From: CAZHRJ01 sp964534765
GTDB lineage: Bacteria > Lindowbacteria > 2-12-FULL-62-27
DNA length: 10,895 nucleotides
Assembly: GCA_964534765.1 (NCBI GenBank)
Contig: CAZHRJ010000103.1
Location: forward strand, 1-10,895
Direction: 5' to 3'
Below the pieces are notes generated by a model. That model did not search any database and was not told where the DNA came from. It saw nothing but the letters and a program-made list of their open reading frames with translations. This document shows positions 1 to 6,013 of this stretch, in pieces. Positions within the stretch are counted from its first letter, which is position 1. Every line of letters starts with the position of its first letter. Made by a program: the position numbers and the translations under genes.

Positions 1-425
1 ATTCGCTCCCCCACCACCGTCCCCATGCTCCCTCCCATGAACCCAAAATCCATCACTCCCGCCGCCACCGGCACGCTTTCGATTTTCGCTATCCCGGTCG
101 TTACCGCCTCCCGGCCGGCGGCCTCACCCGCCAATTTTTCTCCGTAGCCGGGGAAATTCAGAATATTCGAGGCTCGAATGTCCATAAAATGCGGCTCGAA
201 TGACCCCGGATCAAAAATCATCTGGATCCGCTCCTCGGCCGACAGGCGCAGATGATAATGGCAGTGCGCGCAGACCCGCAGATTCTTGACCAATGTCTCG
301 ACCGGGGACAATTCGTTGCAGCTCGGACACGATTCCCACGCCGCCCCCTCCGGCGACACCTGCAGAACGGTCGGTTTGGAAACATTCTTGATGACGGTGT
401 ACTGGTGTTTCTTGAACCAAGCCAT
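1..425 (-). CDS. accD: Acetyl-CoA carboxylase carboxyltransferase subunit beta, N-terminal part (cut by window edge)
   Basis: AccD pairs with AccA to move the carboxyl group from carboxybiotin to acetyl-CoA, giving malonyl-CoA for fatty acid synthesis in the cytoplasm. The first 141 codons are present. The protein opens MAWFKKHQYT, like the family's usual M-x-W-F-x-K start. The zinc ribbon follows as CPSC and CAHC (about residues 34-56), then the stretch MDFGFMGGSMGTVVGER, typical of the start of the carboxyltransferase (crotonase-like) fold. The ATG at 425 is the only start that keeps this family N terminus. No Shine-Dalgarno precedes it; instead a good sigma-70 promoter ends 6 nt upstream (432-460). 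It lies 52 nt downstream of trpA. The trpB-trpA-accD order is common in bacteria. The remaining half or more of the protein is outside the window. Confidence 0.96.
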   Translation of the reverse strand, partial: MAWFKKHQYTVIKNVSKPTVLQVSPEGAAWESCPSCNELSPVETLVKNLRVCAHCHYHLRLSAEERIQMIFDPGSFEPHFMDIRASNILNFPGYGEKLAGEAAGREAVTTGIAKIESVPVAAGVMDFGFMGGSMGTVVGER

Positions 426-431
426 TGCCGA

Positions 432-460
432 ATTTTAGATTGCGATCCGGATAATGTCGA
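432..460 (-). promoter_or_regulatory. Candidate sigma-70 promoter for accD, abutting its start codon
   Basis: On the minus strand a -35 box TCGACA (460-455) is followed by a 17-nt spacer and a -10 box TAAAAT (437-432). Each hexamer matches consensus at 5 of 6 positions. Only six bases (TCGGCA) separate the -10 from the accD ATG at 425-423. Transcription would therefore start at or next to the A of the start codon, giving a leaderless mRNA. The absence of any Shine-Dalgarno before accD fits this. Hexamers and spacing are seen; promoter activity is inferred. Confidence 0.6.
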
Positions 461-477
461 TTGTACCGGGAAAGATT

Positions 478-1290
478 TTAATCCGACAGATGATCCAGAC
501 TCCGCCGCAATTCTCTCAAAAGACGGCCGTAGGGTCCCGGACCCCTCCGAAGGGCTTTGAGCGCGGCGGTGCCCACGATGATGCCGTCCGCGACACGGCC
601 AAACCGCGCGGCGTCCAATCCGGACTGGATCCCAAACCCGACATAGATCGGCGCGTGAGTGACTCTTCGAAGGCCCTTGATGAGAGTCGCAATCTCACCG
701 CCCGCCGCCGGCCGGGTCCGCGCCTCCGGCGCCCCAGGTGCCGGCGTCTCCGACGCCGGCCGGCTTCCGGTGATGCCCCGGAGACTGACCACGTAAATGA
801 ACGAGTCAGCCCGTGCCACGTCACGGACCATGCCAAACCGTGCCGGACTGGTGGTCGGGGCGACCAGCGGGACCAGATAGAAGGAATCGCGCGGACAGAA
901 GGGTATGATGCCGGTTAATTCCTCCATCGGAATGTCCGGCAAAACGCATCCGGAAAATCCCGCCTGCTGAATTTCCCGGAATGCCGTTGACCAGCCACGA
1001 ACAAACAGGGGATTGGCATACGTCATCAGAACTTTCGGCACTGGCGGCAGCCGGGACGAAAGATCCAGCGTCCGGTCATAATTGATTCCGGATTTGATCG
1101 CCGATTCGGACGTTGACTGGATTACCGGCCCGTCCGCGATCGGATCCGAAAAGGGCAGACCCACCTCCAGCAGATCCACACCCTCGTCCCAGGCTGATTT
1201 CACCGCATCGTGAAACAGTTTCGGCGTCGGATACCCGGCAGTCAGATAGACCGCCAGAGTTTTGCGCGCCGCCCCGCGTGAGATTTTCAC
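478..1290 (-). CDS. trpA: Tryptophan synthase alpha subunit with a GC-rich insertion
   Basis: TrpA cleaves indole-3-glycerol phosphate to indole and glyceraldehyde 3-phosphate, and channels indole to TrpB in the alpha2-beta2 complex. The protein is 270 aa, the usual length. The signature LLEVGLPFSDPIADGP places the catalytic acids at Glu42 and Asp53, 11 residues apart as in the family. PLVAPTT (141-147), GITG (172-175) and the phosphate-binding GFGIQ (218-222) and VGTAA are also present. Between GITG and GFGIQ there are about 42 residues, where I expect roughly 26. The extra Pro/Ala-rich stretch (about 176-198) is encoded by very GC-rich DNA holding a perfect inverted repeat (740-760). The ATG at 1290 overlaps the trpB stop by 4 nt (ATGA), so the two are translationally coupled. 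Confidence 0.97.
   Translation of the reverse strand: MKISRGAARKTLAVYLTAGYPTPKLFHDAVKSAWDEGVDLLEVGLPFSDPIADGPVIQSTSESAIKSGINYDRTLDLSSRLPPVPKVLMTYANPLFVRGWSTAFREIQQAGFSGCVLPDIPMEELTGIIPFCPRDSFYLVPLVAPTTSPARFGMVRDVARADSFIYVVSLRGITGSRPASETPAPGAPEARTRPAAGGEIATLIKGLRRVTHAPIYVGFGIQSGLDAARFGRVADGIIVGTAALKALRRGPGPYGRLLRELRRSLDHLSD
740..760. repeat. Perfect 9-bp inverted repeat inside trpA (mini palindromic element)
   Basis: The plus strand reads gccggcgtc, then the 3-nt loop tcc, then gacgccggc: nine perfect base pairs, all but one G-C or C-G. It sits inside the trpA reading frame and encodes about residues 177-184. It also lies within the stretch by which this TrpA exceeds its family between GITG and GFGIQ. 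The shape resembles a short dispersed palindromic repeat that landed in frame, but no second copy is visible in this window. Confidence 0.6.
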
Positions 1291-2495
1291 CGGATTTCGC
1301 CCATAAAAAGCCGCGGGATGTCCTTGTCGCCCCGCCCGGACACGTTGAGGATGACACTGTCACGCTTGCCGTAGCGGCGCCGCTCCTTCCAGAATCCCGC
1401 CACCGCGTGGGCGCTCTCAAACGCCGGTGGAATGCCCTCCAGCGCCGTCAGTTGGTGAAACGATGCCAACGCCTGCCGGTCGGTCACCGAGATGTATCGG
1501 GCACGGCCTATTTTCTGAAGATAGGCGTGTTCCGGGCCGACACCGGGATAATCAAGCCCGGCGGCGATCGAATGCACGTCGGCCACGTTGCCGTCCGGTT
1601 TGGACAACAGATAGGTCTTGGCGCCGTGTAAAATGCCCGCTTTTCCTCGCGACAGACTCGCCGAATGTTGGCCCGGGCCCGGGCCGGCGCCGCCGGCTTC
1701 AACGCCGATCAGCGCCGTCGATGTTAAAAGAAACGCGTGGAAAATTCCCATCGCGTTTGATCCTCCGCCAACACAGGCGTAAACGGCCGCGGGCATCCGC
1801 CGCTCTTTTTTCCGTATCTGTCCCAGCGCCTCCCGGCCGATGACCGATTGGAAGTCCCGGACCATTTCGGGATAGGGGTGCGGGCCGGCGGCGGAGCCGA
1901 TCAGATAATACGTGGTCTCCACGTGCGTTACCCAGTCCCGGAGCGCCTCGTTCATGGCGTCCTTGAGCGTCTGAGATCCCGCCGAGACTTCTCTGACGCT
2001 CGCGCCCAGCAGTTTCATCCGAAAAACGTTCGCCGCCTGCCGCTGGACGTCCTTGGCGCCCATGTAAATCACACAGTCCATCCCTAGTTTCGCCGCTACC
2101 GTCGCGGTCGCCACCCCGTGCTGACCGGCGCCCGTTTCGGCGATGATCCGCCGCTTGCCCAGATGTCGCGCCAGCAGCGCCTGGCCCAGACAGTTGTTGA
2201 TCTTGTGCGCGCCCGTGTGACACAGATCCTCACGCTTCAGATACACCCGGCACCCCGCCGATTCCGATAAACGGTCCGCCCGATACAGCGGCGTCGGCCG
2301 GCCGGCGTAATCCGCCAGAAGAGTCTTCAATTCCCTCTGATAGGCCGCCTGCCCGCGCACCTGCCGGTATCCGCGATCCAGATCGATCAGGGCGGCCATC
2401 AGCGTCTCCGGGACAAATCGGCCGCCAAAGGGTCCAAAATACCCGGCGCGATCGGGCATCGAGACTAGGGCGGTCCTATCAGAACGAGTGGGCAT
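1287..2495 (-). CDS. trpB: Tryptophan synthase beta subunit
   Basis: TrpB is the PLP enzyme that condenses indole with L-serine to make L-tryptophan. The 402-aa protein matches family length. The N terminus has GYFGPFGGRFVPETLM. KREDLCHTGAHKINN carries the PLP lysine at Lys98. AETGAGQHG holds the catalytic glutamate loop, VGGGSNAMG is the PLP phosphate-binding loop, AGLDYPGVGPEH lies near the interface, and SGRGDKD is the C-terminal signature. All key residues appear intact, and it is of the TrpB1 type. The ATG at 2495 is chosen because it lies 1 nt after the trpF stop. An in-frame ATG at 2459, just before the conserved N terminus, is an alternative, since neither has a clear Shine-Dalgarno. 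A palindromic GGCCCGGGCC run near 1675-1690 encodes a Gly/Pro stretch but leaves the family alignment intact. Confidence 0.97.
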   Translation of the reverse strand: MPTRSDRTALVSMPDRAGYFGPFGGRFVPETLMAALIDLDRGYRQVRGQAAYQRELKTLLADYAGRPTPLYRADRLSESAGCRVYLKREDLCHTGAHKINNCLGQALLARHLGKRRIIAETGAGQHGVATATVAAKLGMDCVIYMGAKDVQRQAANVFRMKLLGASVREVSAGSQTLKDAMNEALRDWVTHVETTYYLIGSAAGPHPYPEMVRDFQSVIGREALGQIRKKERRMPAAVYACVGGGSNAMGIFHAFLLTSTALIGVEAGGAGPGPGQHSASLSRGKAGILHGAKTYLLSKPDGNVADVHSIAAGLDYPGVGPEHAYLQKIGRARYISVTDRQALASFHQLTALEGIPPAFESAHAVAGFWKERRRYGKRDSVILNVSGRGDKDIPRLFMGEIR

Positions 2496-2496
2496 G

Positions 2497-3153
2497 TTAC
2501 GGAATGAAAGACGGATGGTCGTGAAGGCGTTGAATCAAATCCTGAACTTTCTGGGGGTCTTTGACGCCCGGCGAAGTCTCAACACTCGATGATACGTCGA
2601 TCGCGTAGGGCTGAACGATCCGAACGGCCTCATCCACCGTATCGGCGGTAATCCCACCGGCAAGAATCAACGGCAAATCAGCATAGGCCTCCCGGACCAG
2701 CCGGGCAATGTTCCAGTCAAAGCGTTCGCCGGACCGGGGCGAATCCAGAAGGATTCCGGATATGTACGGCAGATAAGGTTTAATGGCGGCCGGCTTGAAT
2801 CCCTTTTGAATCCGGATCGCCTTGATCACCCGCTCTTTTGGAAACTCGGAACAATAATCCGGCGTTTCGTGCCCATGCAGCTGGATGCAGGTCAGTCGGC
2901 ACAGCTCTGAAATCTTTTTGACCTGGGAAACTTTTTCGTCCACGAACACTCCGACAGAATCCACAAACGGCGGGAGATCCTCCATCCAACTGCGCACCTG
3001 GGCTCCTACAACGGCCCGGGGCGATGCATCATAAAAAATAAATCCGACCGCGGCAATTCCCAGCCGGGAGACGGATTTTAAACTGTCGTGATCCGCAATG
3101 CCGCAGATTTTGACCTTCGGTATTCCTCGAAATCCGATTGTTGTGAAGGACAT
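2497..3153 (-). CDS. trpF: Phosphoribosylanthranilate isomerase
   Basis: TrpF catalyses the Amadori rearrangement of N-(5-phosphoribosyl)anthranilate to CdRP, two steps before TrpA/TrpB. The start used gives 218 aa. VKICGI carries the general-base cysteine (Cys17), IQLHG follows the canonical pattern, LLDSPRSGERFDW contains the general-acid aspartate (Asp137), and LAGGIT and DVSSSVETSPGVKD form the phosphate-binding end. The family normally starts only 2-4 residues before KICGI, so both the ATG at 3153 and an upstream GTG at 3183 give extra N-terminal residues; the ATG is preferred as the shorter. No Shine-Dalgarno is visible. It is the first gene of a trpF-trpB-trpA unit. trpC, trpD, trpE and trpG are not in the window, so the pathway is split in this genome or lies beyond the edges. 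Confidence 0.94.
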   Translation of the reverse strand: MSFTTIGFRGIPKVKICGIADHDSLKSVSRLGIAAVGFIFYDASPRAVVGAQVRSWMEDLPPFVDSVGVFVDEKVSQVKKISELCRLTCIQLHGHETPDYCSEFPKERVIKAIRIQKGFKPAAIKPYLPYISGILLDSPRSGERFDWNIARLVREAYADLPLILAGGITADTVDEAVRIVQPYAIDVSSSVETSPGVKDPQKVQDLIQRLHDHPSFIP

Positions 3154-3160
3154 GACCCAT

Positions 3161-3190
3161 ACGCTACCTATACTGCCTAACACCGGTCAA
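3161..3190 (-). promoter_or_regulatory. Weak candidate promoter ahead of trpF
   Basis: On the minus strand TTGACC (3190-3185, 5 of 6 match) is followed by 18 nt and TAGCGT (3166-3161, 3 of 6 match), ending 7 nt before the trpF ATG at 3153. The geometry copies that of accD and the sigma factor gene, but the -10 is poor. I treat it as a possibility only. Apart from this, the 133-nt gap 3154-3286 holds only short GC-rich stems with no T-run, and nothing I recognise. Confidence 0.25.
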
Positions 3191-3286
3191 GTCAGCCGCG
3201 ATACCTCGGAAGGTCCGTGCCGCCCAAGAACTCACCTGCCGGTGGCGGTGGGGTGGAAACTGCCTCTGTCAGAACCTAACGCTGTA

Positions 3287-3382
3287 TCAGGAACCCTCGA
3301 CAAAAAAAATCGATAGAACCATCAGCGCTCCCAAAAAGGCTAAATACGCCACAAAAAACTTCTCTTCCCTTAATAGTGTCAT
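3287..3382 (-). CDS. Single-helix membrane microprotein, 31 aa
   Basis: This is a short ORF not matched to any family I know. It starts MTLLREEKFF, continues with a hydrophobic stretch (about residues 9-28: V, A, L, F, I, G and M, with single Tyr and Ser) and ends VEGS then TGA. That is one membrane helix with a charged N-terminal end. Upstream is GGGAGGTGAT, an almost complete anti-16S match; its GGAGG lies 8 nt from this ATG. A second in-frame ATG (3388) sits only 2 nt from it and is less likely. The ORF lies 204 nt after the DUF420 gene of the heme A operon, on the same strand. Size and shape recall single-helix accessory subunits of terminal oxidases (CydX, or subunit IIa of ba3 oxidase), but I see no specific sequence match. 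Function is unknown; the assignment as a gene rests mainly on the ribosome binding site and the membrane-like composition. Confidence 0.66.
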   Translation of the reverse strand: MTLLREEKFFVAYLAFLGALMVLSIFFVEGS

Positions 3383-3387
3383 TGCCA

Positions 3388-3396
3388 TCACCTCCC
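3388..3396 (-). promoter_or_regulatory. Near-perfect Shine-Dalgarno for the microprotein
   Basis: The minus strand reads GGGAGGTGAT, which pairs with the 3' end of 16S rRNA over nine positions or more. It is the strongest ribosome binding site I found in the window. Most other starts here, including those of trpF, trpB, accD and the sigma factor, have none. This strength is the main argument that the 31-codon ORF is translated. Confidence 0.72.
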
Positions 3397-3453
3397 GGTG
3401 ATTGTTAGAGCAAATATCATCCCCAATGAGTCTATCCATCGGCAACTTTCACT

Positions 3454-3499
3454 AATTTAATGAGAATCTAATGACTAAACAATATGTCAACTTAATGTA
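3454..3499. repeat. Imperfect 11-bp direct repeats in an AT-rich intergenic island
   Basis: On the plus strand AATTTAATGAG (3454-3464) and AATCTAATGAC (3465-3475) are adjacent and share 9 of 11 bases. AACTTAATGTA (3489-3499) is a third, weaker copy (8 of 11), 24 nt from the second. Spacings of 11 and 24 nt would put the sites on about the same helical face, as at sites bound by tandem response-regulator dimers of the OmpR/PhoB type. The tract is far more AT-rich than the coding DNA around it, so some similarity may be chance. Confidence 0.35.
3463..3490 (-). promoter_or_regulatory. Candidate promoter upstream of the microprotein
   Basis: A perfect TTGACA -35 (3490-3485) is followed after 16 nt by GATTCT (3468-3463), which matches the -10 consensus at only 3 of 6 positions. 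The elements overlap the 11-bp direct repeats. A weak -10 beneath a strong -35 overlapped by repeats could suit a regulated promoter. The transcript would carry a leader of about 75 nt, then the microprotein and possibly trpF-trpB-trpA. The rest of 3389-3592 shows no gene and no clear terminator. Confidence 0.3.
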
Positions 3500-3592
3500 A
3501 CTCCATGATTTGTAGGGAGAAATTTAACCACTGGTGAGGGTTTTATCAGTTAGGACTGTTGCAAATGTCTACACCCAGGCGCGGATCACAGG

Positions 3593-4012
3593 TTAATGAT
3601 ACAACATGACATAAACAACAATCCCTGTGATGGATACGTATATCCATGCGGGGAATGTCCACCTTGCCAGTTTCTTATGTTCCTCATTCCGCTCCTTTGC
3701 CGCCAGATACAGGAGTCGGAACACCAGAGGGACACAAATGACGGCCAGGGTCATGTGGGAATAAAGAATTGTCAGATAGATCCGTTTAACAGATTCCTCG
3801 CCCTGGAAATGAGTCGTGCCGGTCAGGTAGTGGCGGGTGAGGTAACCGATCAGGAATATCGTCGAAGCGCAGACCGCGCCAAACATGGCGTGTTTATGGC
3901 GATCGATTTGTTTGCTTTTTACGAAGTAGAGACCCATGAGAAGTAGAAGCGCGCTGGTGGCGTTCATGGAGGCGTTCAGATGGGGCAGAACCTGAGCGAA
4001 GGTCAAAGTCAA
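3593..4012 (-). CDS. DUF420 membrane protein of heme-copper oxidase operons
   Basis: This 139-aa protein has about four membrane helices. It matches the DUF420 pattern, in which an early LPHLNASMNATS stretch is followed by a helix, then KSKQIDRHKHAMF. Histidines at 11, 39, 41, 61, 68, 86 and 112, in motifs such as RHKHAMF, TRHYLTGTTHF and YSHMTLA, could bind metal or heme. DUF420 genes commonly sit beside ctaA/ctaB and oxidase genes; from memory, the Staphylococcus CtaM protein needed for aa3 oxidase function belongs to this family. The TTG start at 4012 is used because it overlaps the ctaB stop (TTGA) and keeps the conserved N terminus. A TTG at 4006 is equally possible, and the ATG at 3967 would remove conserved residues. 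It is probably an oxidase assembly or copper/heme insertion factor in the inner membrane. Confidence 0.85.
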   Translation of the reverse strand: MTLTFAQVLPHLNASMNATSALLLLMGLYFVKSKQIDRHKHAMFGAVCASTIFLIGYLTRHYLTGTTHFQGEESVKRIYLTILYSHMTLAVICVPLVFRLLYLAAKERNEEHKKLARWTFPAWIYVSITGIVVYVMLYH

Positions 4013-4908
4013 AAACCGAGCGCCAGAGTCAAGAAGAGGACGGACAGATAACCGATCGAGTACCCAAAAAAGATCCGGCACCACTTCGGCCGCGCGCCGG
4101 TTGTCCATCCCCGGATCGCCAGATGGAGAAACCCGCCACCCATACCCACCGCCGACATGAAGTAGAGAGCAGGATTGGCCAGAAAAAAACTCGGCAGGAT
4201 CGATACCGGCAAAAGCGCCGCGGTGTAGAGCACCATCTGCCGTAATGCGGCCGGCTCACCGGCGCTGCTGGGAAGCATCGGAATACCGGCGGCGGTATAT
4301 TCGTTCCTGCGAAGAATGGCCAGGGCCAGAAAGTGCGGAATTTGCCATAGAAAAAGTATCCCAAAGAGCACCCAGGCCATCGGATCGAGCGTTCCCCGAA
4401 TGGCCGCCCAGCCGATGAGAGGCGGGAGAGCCCCCGGAATGGCGCCGACCAGCGTGCAAAGCGGGGTCAGGCGTTTTAACGGAGTGTAGAGACCCACGTA
4501 GGAACCGAAGGCCAGCATGGTGAGATAGGCGGACAGGGGATTGACCAGAAAAAAGAGAATGAAATAGGAGGCGATCCATAGCGCTGTCCCAAAAATCAGC
4601 GCCTCAAGCGGACGCATCCGGCCGCTTGGCAGAGGCCTCCGGGACGTTCGAAACATTTTCCCGTCGGAAGTCCGTTCGATAAACGCGTTCAGCGCGCCGC
4701 CTGCGCCCACCGCAAGGGCAACACCGATGAGCGTCGCCGATAGATGCGCGATTTTCGGAAGAGGATCCCCGGCCGCCGCCATCGAGCCAAGAACCGTTAC
4801 GATCGTCAACAGGAGTATCCGGGGTTTGGTCAGGTCCATGTAATCCTTGATTCGCTGCCGGATATAGGCGCGCCGCGACCGGCCGCGTGTCTGGACCAGT
4901 TCTGTCAC
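4009..4908 (-). CDS. ctaB: Protoheme IX farnesyltransferase (heme O synthase)
   Basis: CtaB adds a farnesyl group to heme B to make heme O, the substrate for CtaA, in the inner membrane. It belongs to the UbiA prenyltransferase family. The 299-aa length is typical. DLTKPR lies at the N terminus. NAFIERTSDGKMFRTSRRPL contains Asn74, Glu78 and Asp82 of the Mg-diphosphate site. YTPLKR (141-146), GAIPGALPPLIGW and FLWQIPHF (near 188-193) follow in family order, and several membrane helices span the rest. The GTG start at 4908 overlaps the ctaA stop (GTGA) and has GGAG seven nt upstream. Longer in-frame readings would lie inside ctaA and lack family similarity. It is translationally coupled to both ctaA and the DUF420 gene. 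Confidence 0.96.
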   Translation of the reverse strand: MTELVQTRGRSRRAYIRQRIKDYMDLTKPRILLLTIVTVLGSMAAAGDPLPKIAHLSATLIGVALAVGAGGALNAFIERTSDGKMFRTSRRPLPSGRMRPLEALIFGTALWIASYFILFFLVNPLSAYLTMLAFGSYVGLYTPLKRLTPLCTLVGAIPGALPPLIGWAAIRGTLDPMAWVLFGILFLWQIPHFLALAILRRNEYTAAGIPMLPSSAGEPAALRQMVLYTAALLPVSILPSFFLANPALYFMSAVGMGGGFLHLAIRGWTTGARPKWCRIFFGYSIGYLSVLFLTLALGF

Positions 4909-5801
4909 TGGGCCGCTCCATGGGAAAGTTGAAGTTCCGTGTTGTCCTGTTGTGCCGGCCCGATTGAGGTTCTGGCCAGAAGCACCACCAAACACAACAT
5001 CATCGACTCGGCTACAGCCAGGTGGGCCATCACAACCCACAGCCGCAGGCCGGACACAACCGACAGGGCGCCGAGGACGATCTGGACGCCCGTAAGGCCC
5101 ACGATGACCGCCGCCCAGCCTTCAAACGCTGAAATTCGCCGCAGACGCGCGTACATCCACACCGTCAACACCAAAACCAGGATGGATCCGAATCGATGAA
5201 TCATCTGAAGACCCTGCGGGCTGCCCGGCGATGGAAACCATACGTCCCCGCATGCCGGGATCGCGGGACAGGCCAGTCCCGATTCGGTATGCCGCACCAG
5301 TGCGCCTAGGATCATTTGGATATAAACCAGCCCCGCGCACACCCAGATCAGCCGCCGCCGGCCTGGCGCCAGAGCCGGATAGGGCCCGGCCGAACGAATT
5401 CGGACGGTCAGAAACACGAGGAGAGAAAAAAAGGCGGTACCGACCGCCAGATGGGCCGTCGAAACCAGATCGGGCAGCCGGAAAATCACGGTGAGACCGC
5501 CCAGAATAATTTGTAGTACAATCGATCCCACCGCAGCTAATGCGTACGGCCGCAATCCTGACCGTTCCCGTCTCAGAACCAGGATGGATGTGGCCAGAGT
5601 CAGAAGTCCTACCGTCCCGGCGATCAACCGGTGGCCGTGTTCAAACCGGATATTGCCGACCATGGGGGGAAAAAACATGCCGTGGCAGAGCGGCCAGTCA
5701 GGACAGGCCAGGCCCGACCCCGTGCTGTGGACCAGGCCGCCGGCAAGGATCAACAGGAAAGTCGCCGCTGTTGTGATGACGGCCATCCGGTACGTTGACA
5801 C
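4905..5801 (-). CDS. ctaA: Heme A synthase (COX15/CtaA family)
   Basis: CtaA oxidises the C8 methyl of heme O to a formyl group, producing heme A for aa3-type oxidases. The 298-aa protein has the expected eight-helix layout from two four-helix halves. The four conserved heme-ligand histidines can be placed at His57 (in FEHGHRLIAG, with Glu54), His117 (STAHLAVG), His202 (MIHRFGS) and His260 (VMAHLAVA). Both outer loops carry a cysteine pair: Cys33/Cys39 in GLACPDWPLCHG and Cys178/Cys184 in GLACPAIPACG. The GTG start at 5801 is chosen: AGGA lies 7 nt upstream, and it begins just before the first helix. An ATG at 5786 is the alternative. It follows the 61-aa gene by 17 nt and overlaps ctaB by 4 nt. 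Confidence 0.95.
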   Translation of the reverse strand: MSTYRMAVITTAATFLLILAGGLVHSTGSGLACPDWPLCHGMFFPPMVGNIRFEHGHRLIAGTVGLLTLATSILVLRRERSGLRPYALAAVGSIVLQIILGGLTVIFRLPDLVSTAHLAVGTAFFSLLVFLTVRIRSAGPYPALAPGRRRLIWVCAGLVYIQMILGALVRHTESGLACPAIPACGDVWFPSPGSPQGLQMIHRFGSILVLVLTVWMYARLRRISAFEGWAAVIVGLTGVQIVLGALSVVSGLRLWVVMAHLAVAESMMLCLVVLLARTSIGPAQQDNTELQLSHGAAQ

Positions 5802-5818
5802 AGCTGAGTCCTGATCTT

Positions 5819-6004
5819 TTATTTCAGCGCGTGATCCAGGCTGAGGATCAGTCCGATCAGGATGCCCACCGGCGTCACGACCCACGGCCATTCGGCCTTC
5901 CAGGACGAGTCGGGATCAGACCCGATCCGATGGACGACGACCGCCAATACGGCGGCCAGAATCAGCAGGCTGAAATTGAACGCGTACGCGTAAACTCCGG
6001 ACAT
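5819..6004 (-). CDS. Small two-helix membrane protein in the heme A operon, 61 aa
   Basis: I do not recognise the family. The protein begins MSGVYAYAFNFSLL and has a first helix (about residues 9-25), a polar loop with HRIGSDPDSSWKAEWPW, and a second helix (about 40-56) ending LDHALK. The two-helix hairpin of about 60 aa resembles small accessory proteins often found in oxidase gene clusters. The ATG at 6004 lies 9 nt after the stop of the copper lipoprotein gene; a TTG at 6013 in the same frame would add three residues. There is no good Shine-Dalgarno, so translation probably depends on the upstream gene. The 17-nt gap to ctaA places it firmly in the operon. Role in oxidase assembly is inferred from context only. 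Confidence 0.78.
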   Translation of the reverse strand: MSGVYAYAFNFSLLILAAVLAVVVHRIGSDPDSSWKAEWPWVVTPVGILIGLILSLDHALK

Positions 6005-6013
6005 GTCAGACAA

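Noticed and set aside
1671..1692. GGCCCGGGCCCGGGCC palindromic run in trpB
   Set aside because: Explained by Gly/Pro codons in a GC-rich gene; TrpB length in this loop is near normal, so it is not a clear insertion.
3200..3286. Stem-loops ahead of trpF (CCGCC/GGCGG enclosing CACC/GGTG) as a possible trp attenuator
   Set aside because: No leader peptide with tandem Trp codons, no T-run and no competing stem could be found.
3389..3592. Terminator after the DUF420 gene
   Set aside because: Only a short ACC/GGT pairing without a T-run was seen, so the operon end is undefined.
4909..5040. Extended N terminus of ctaB starting at 5040
   Set aside because: It lies entirely inside ctaA, and the GTG at 4908 has a ribosome binding site and gives the family length.
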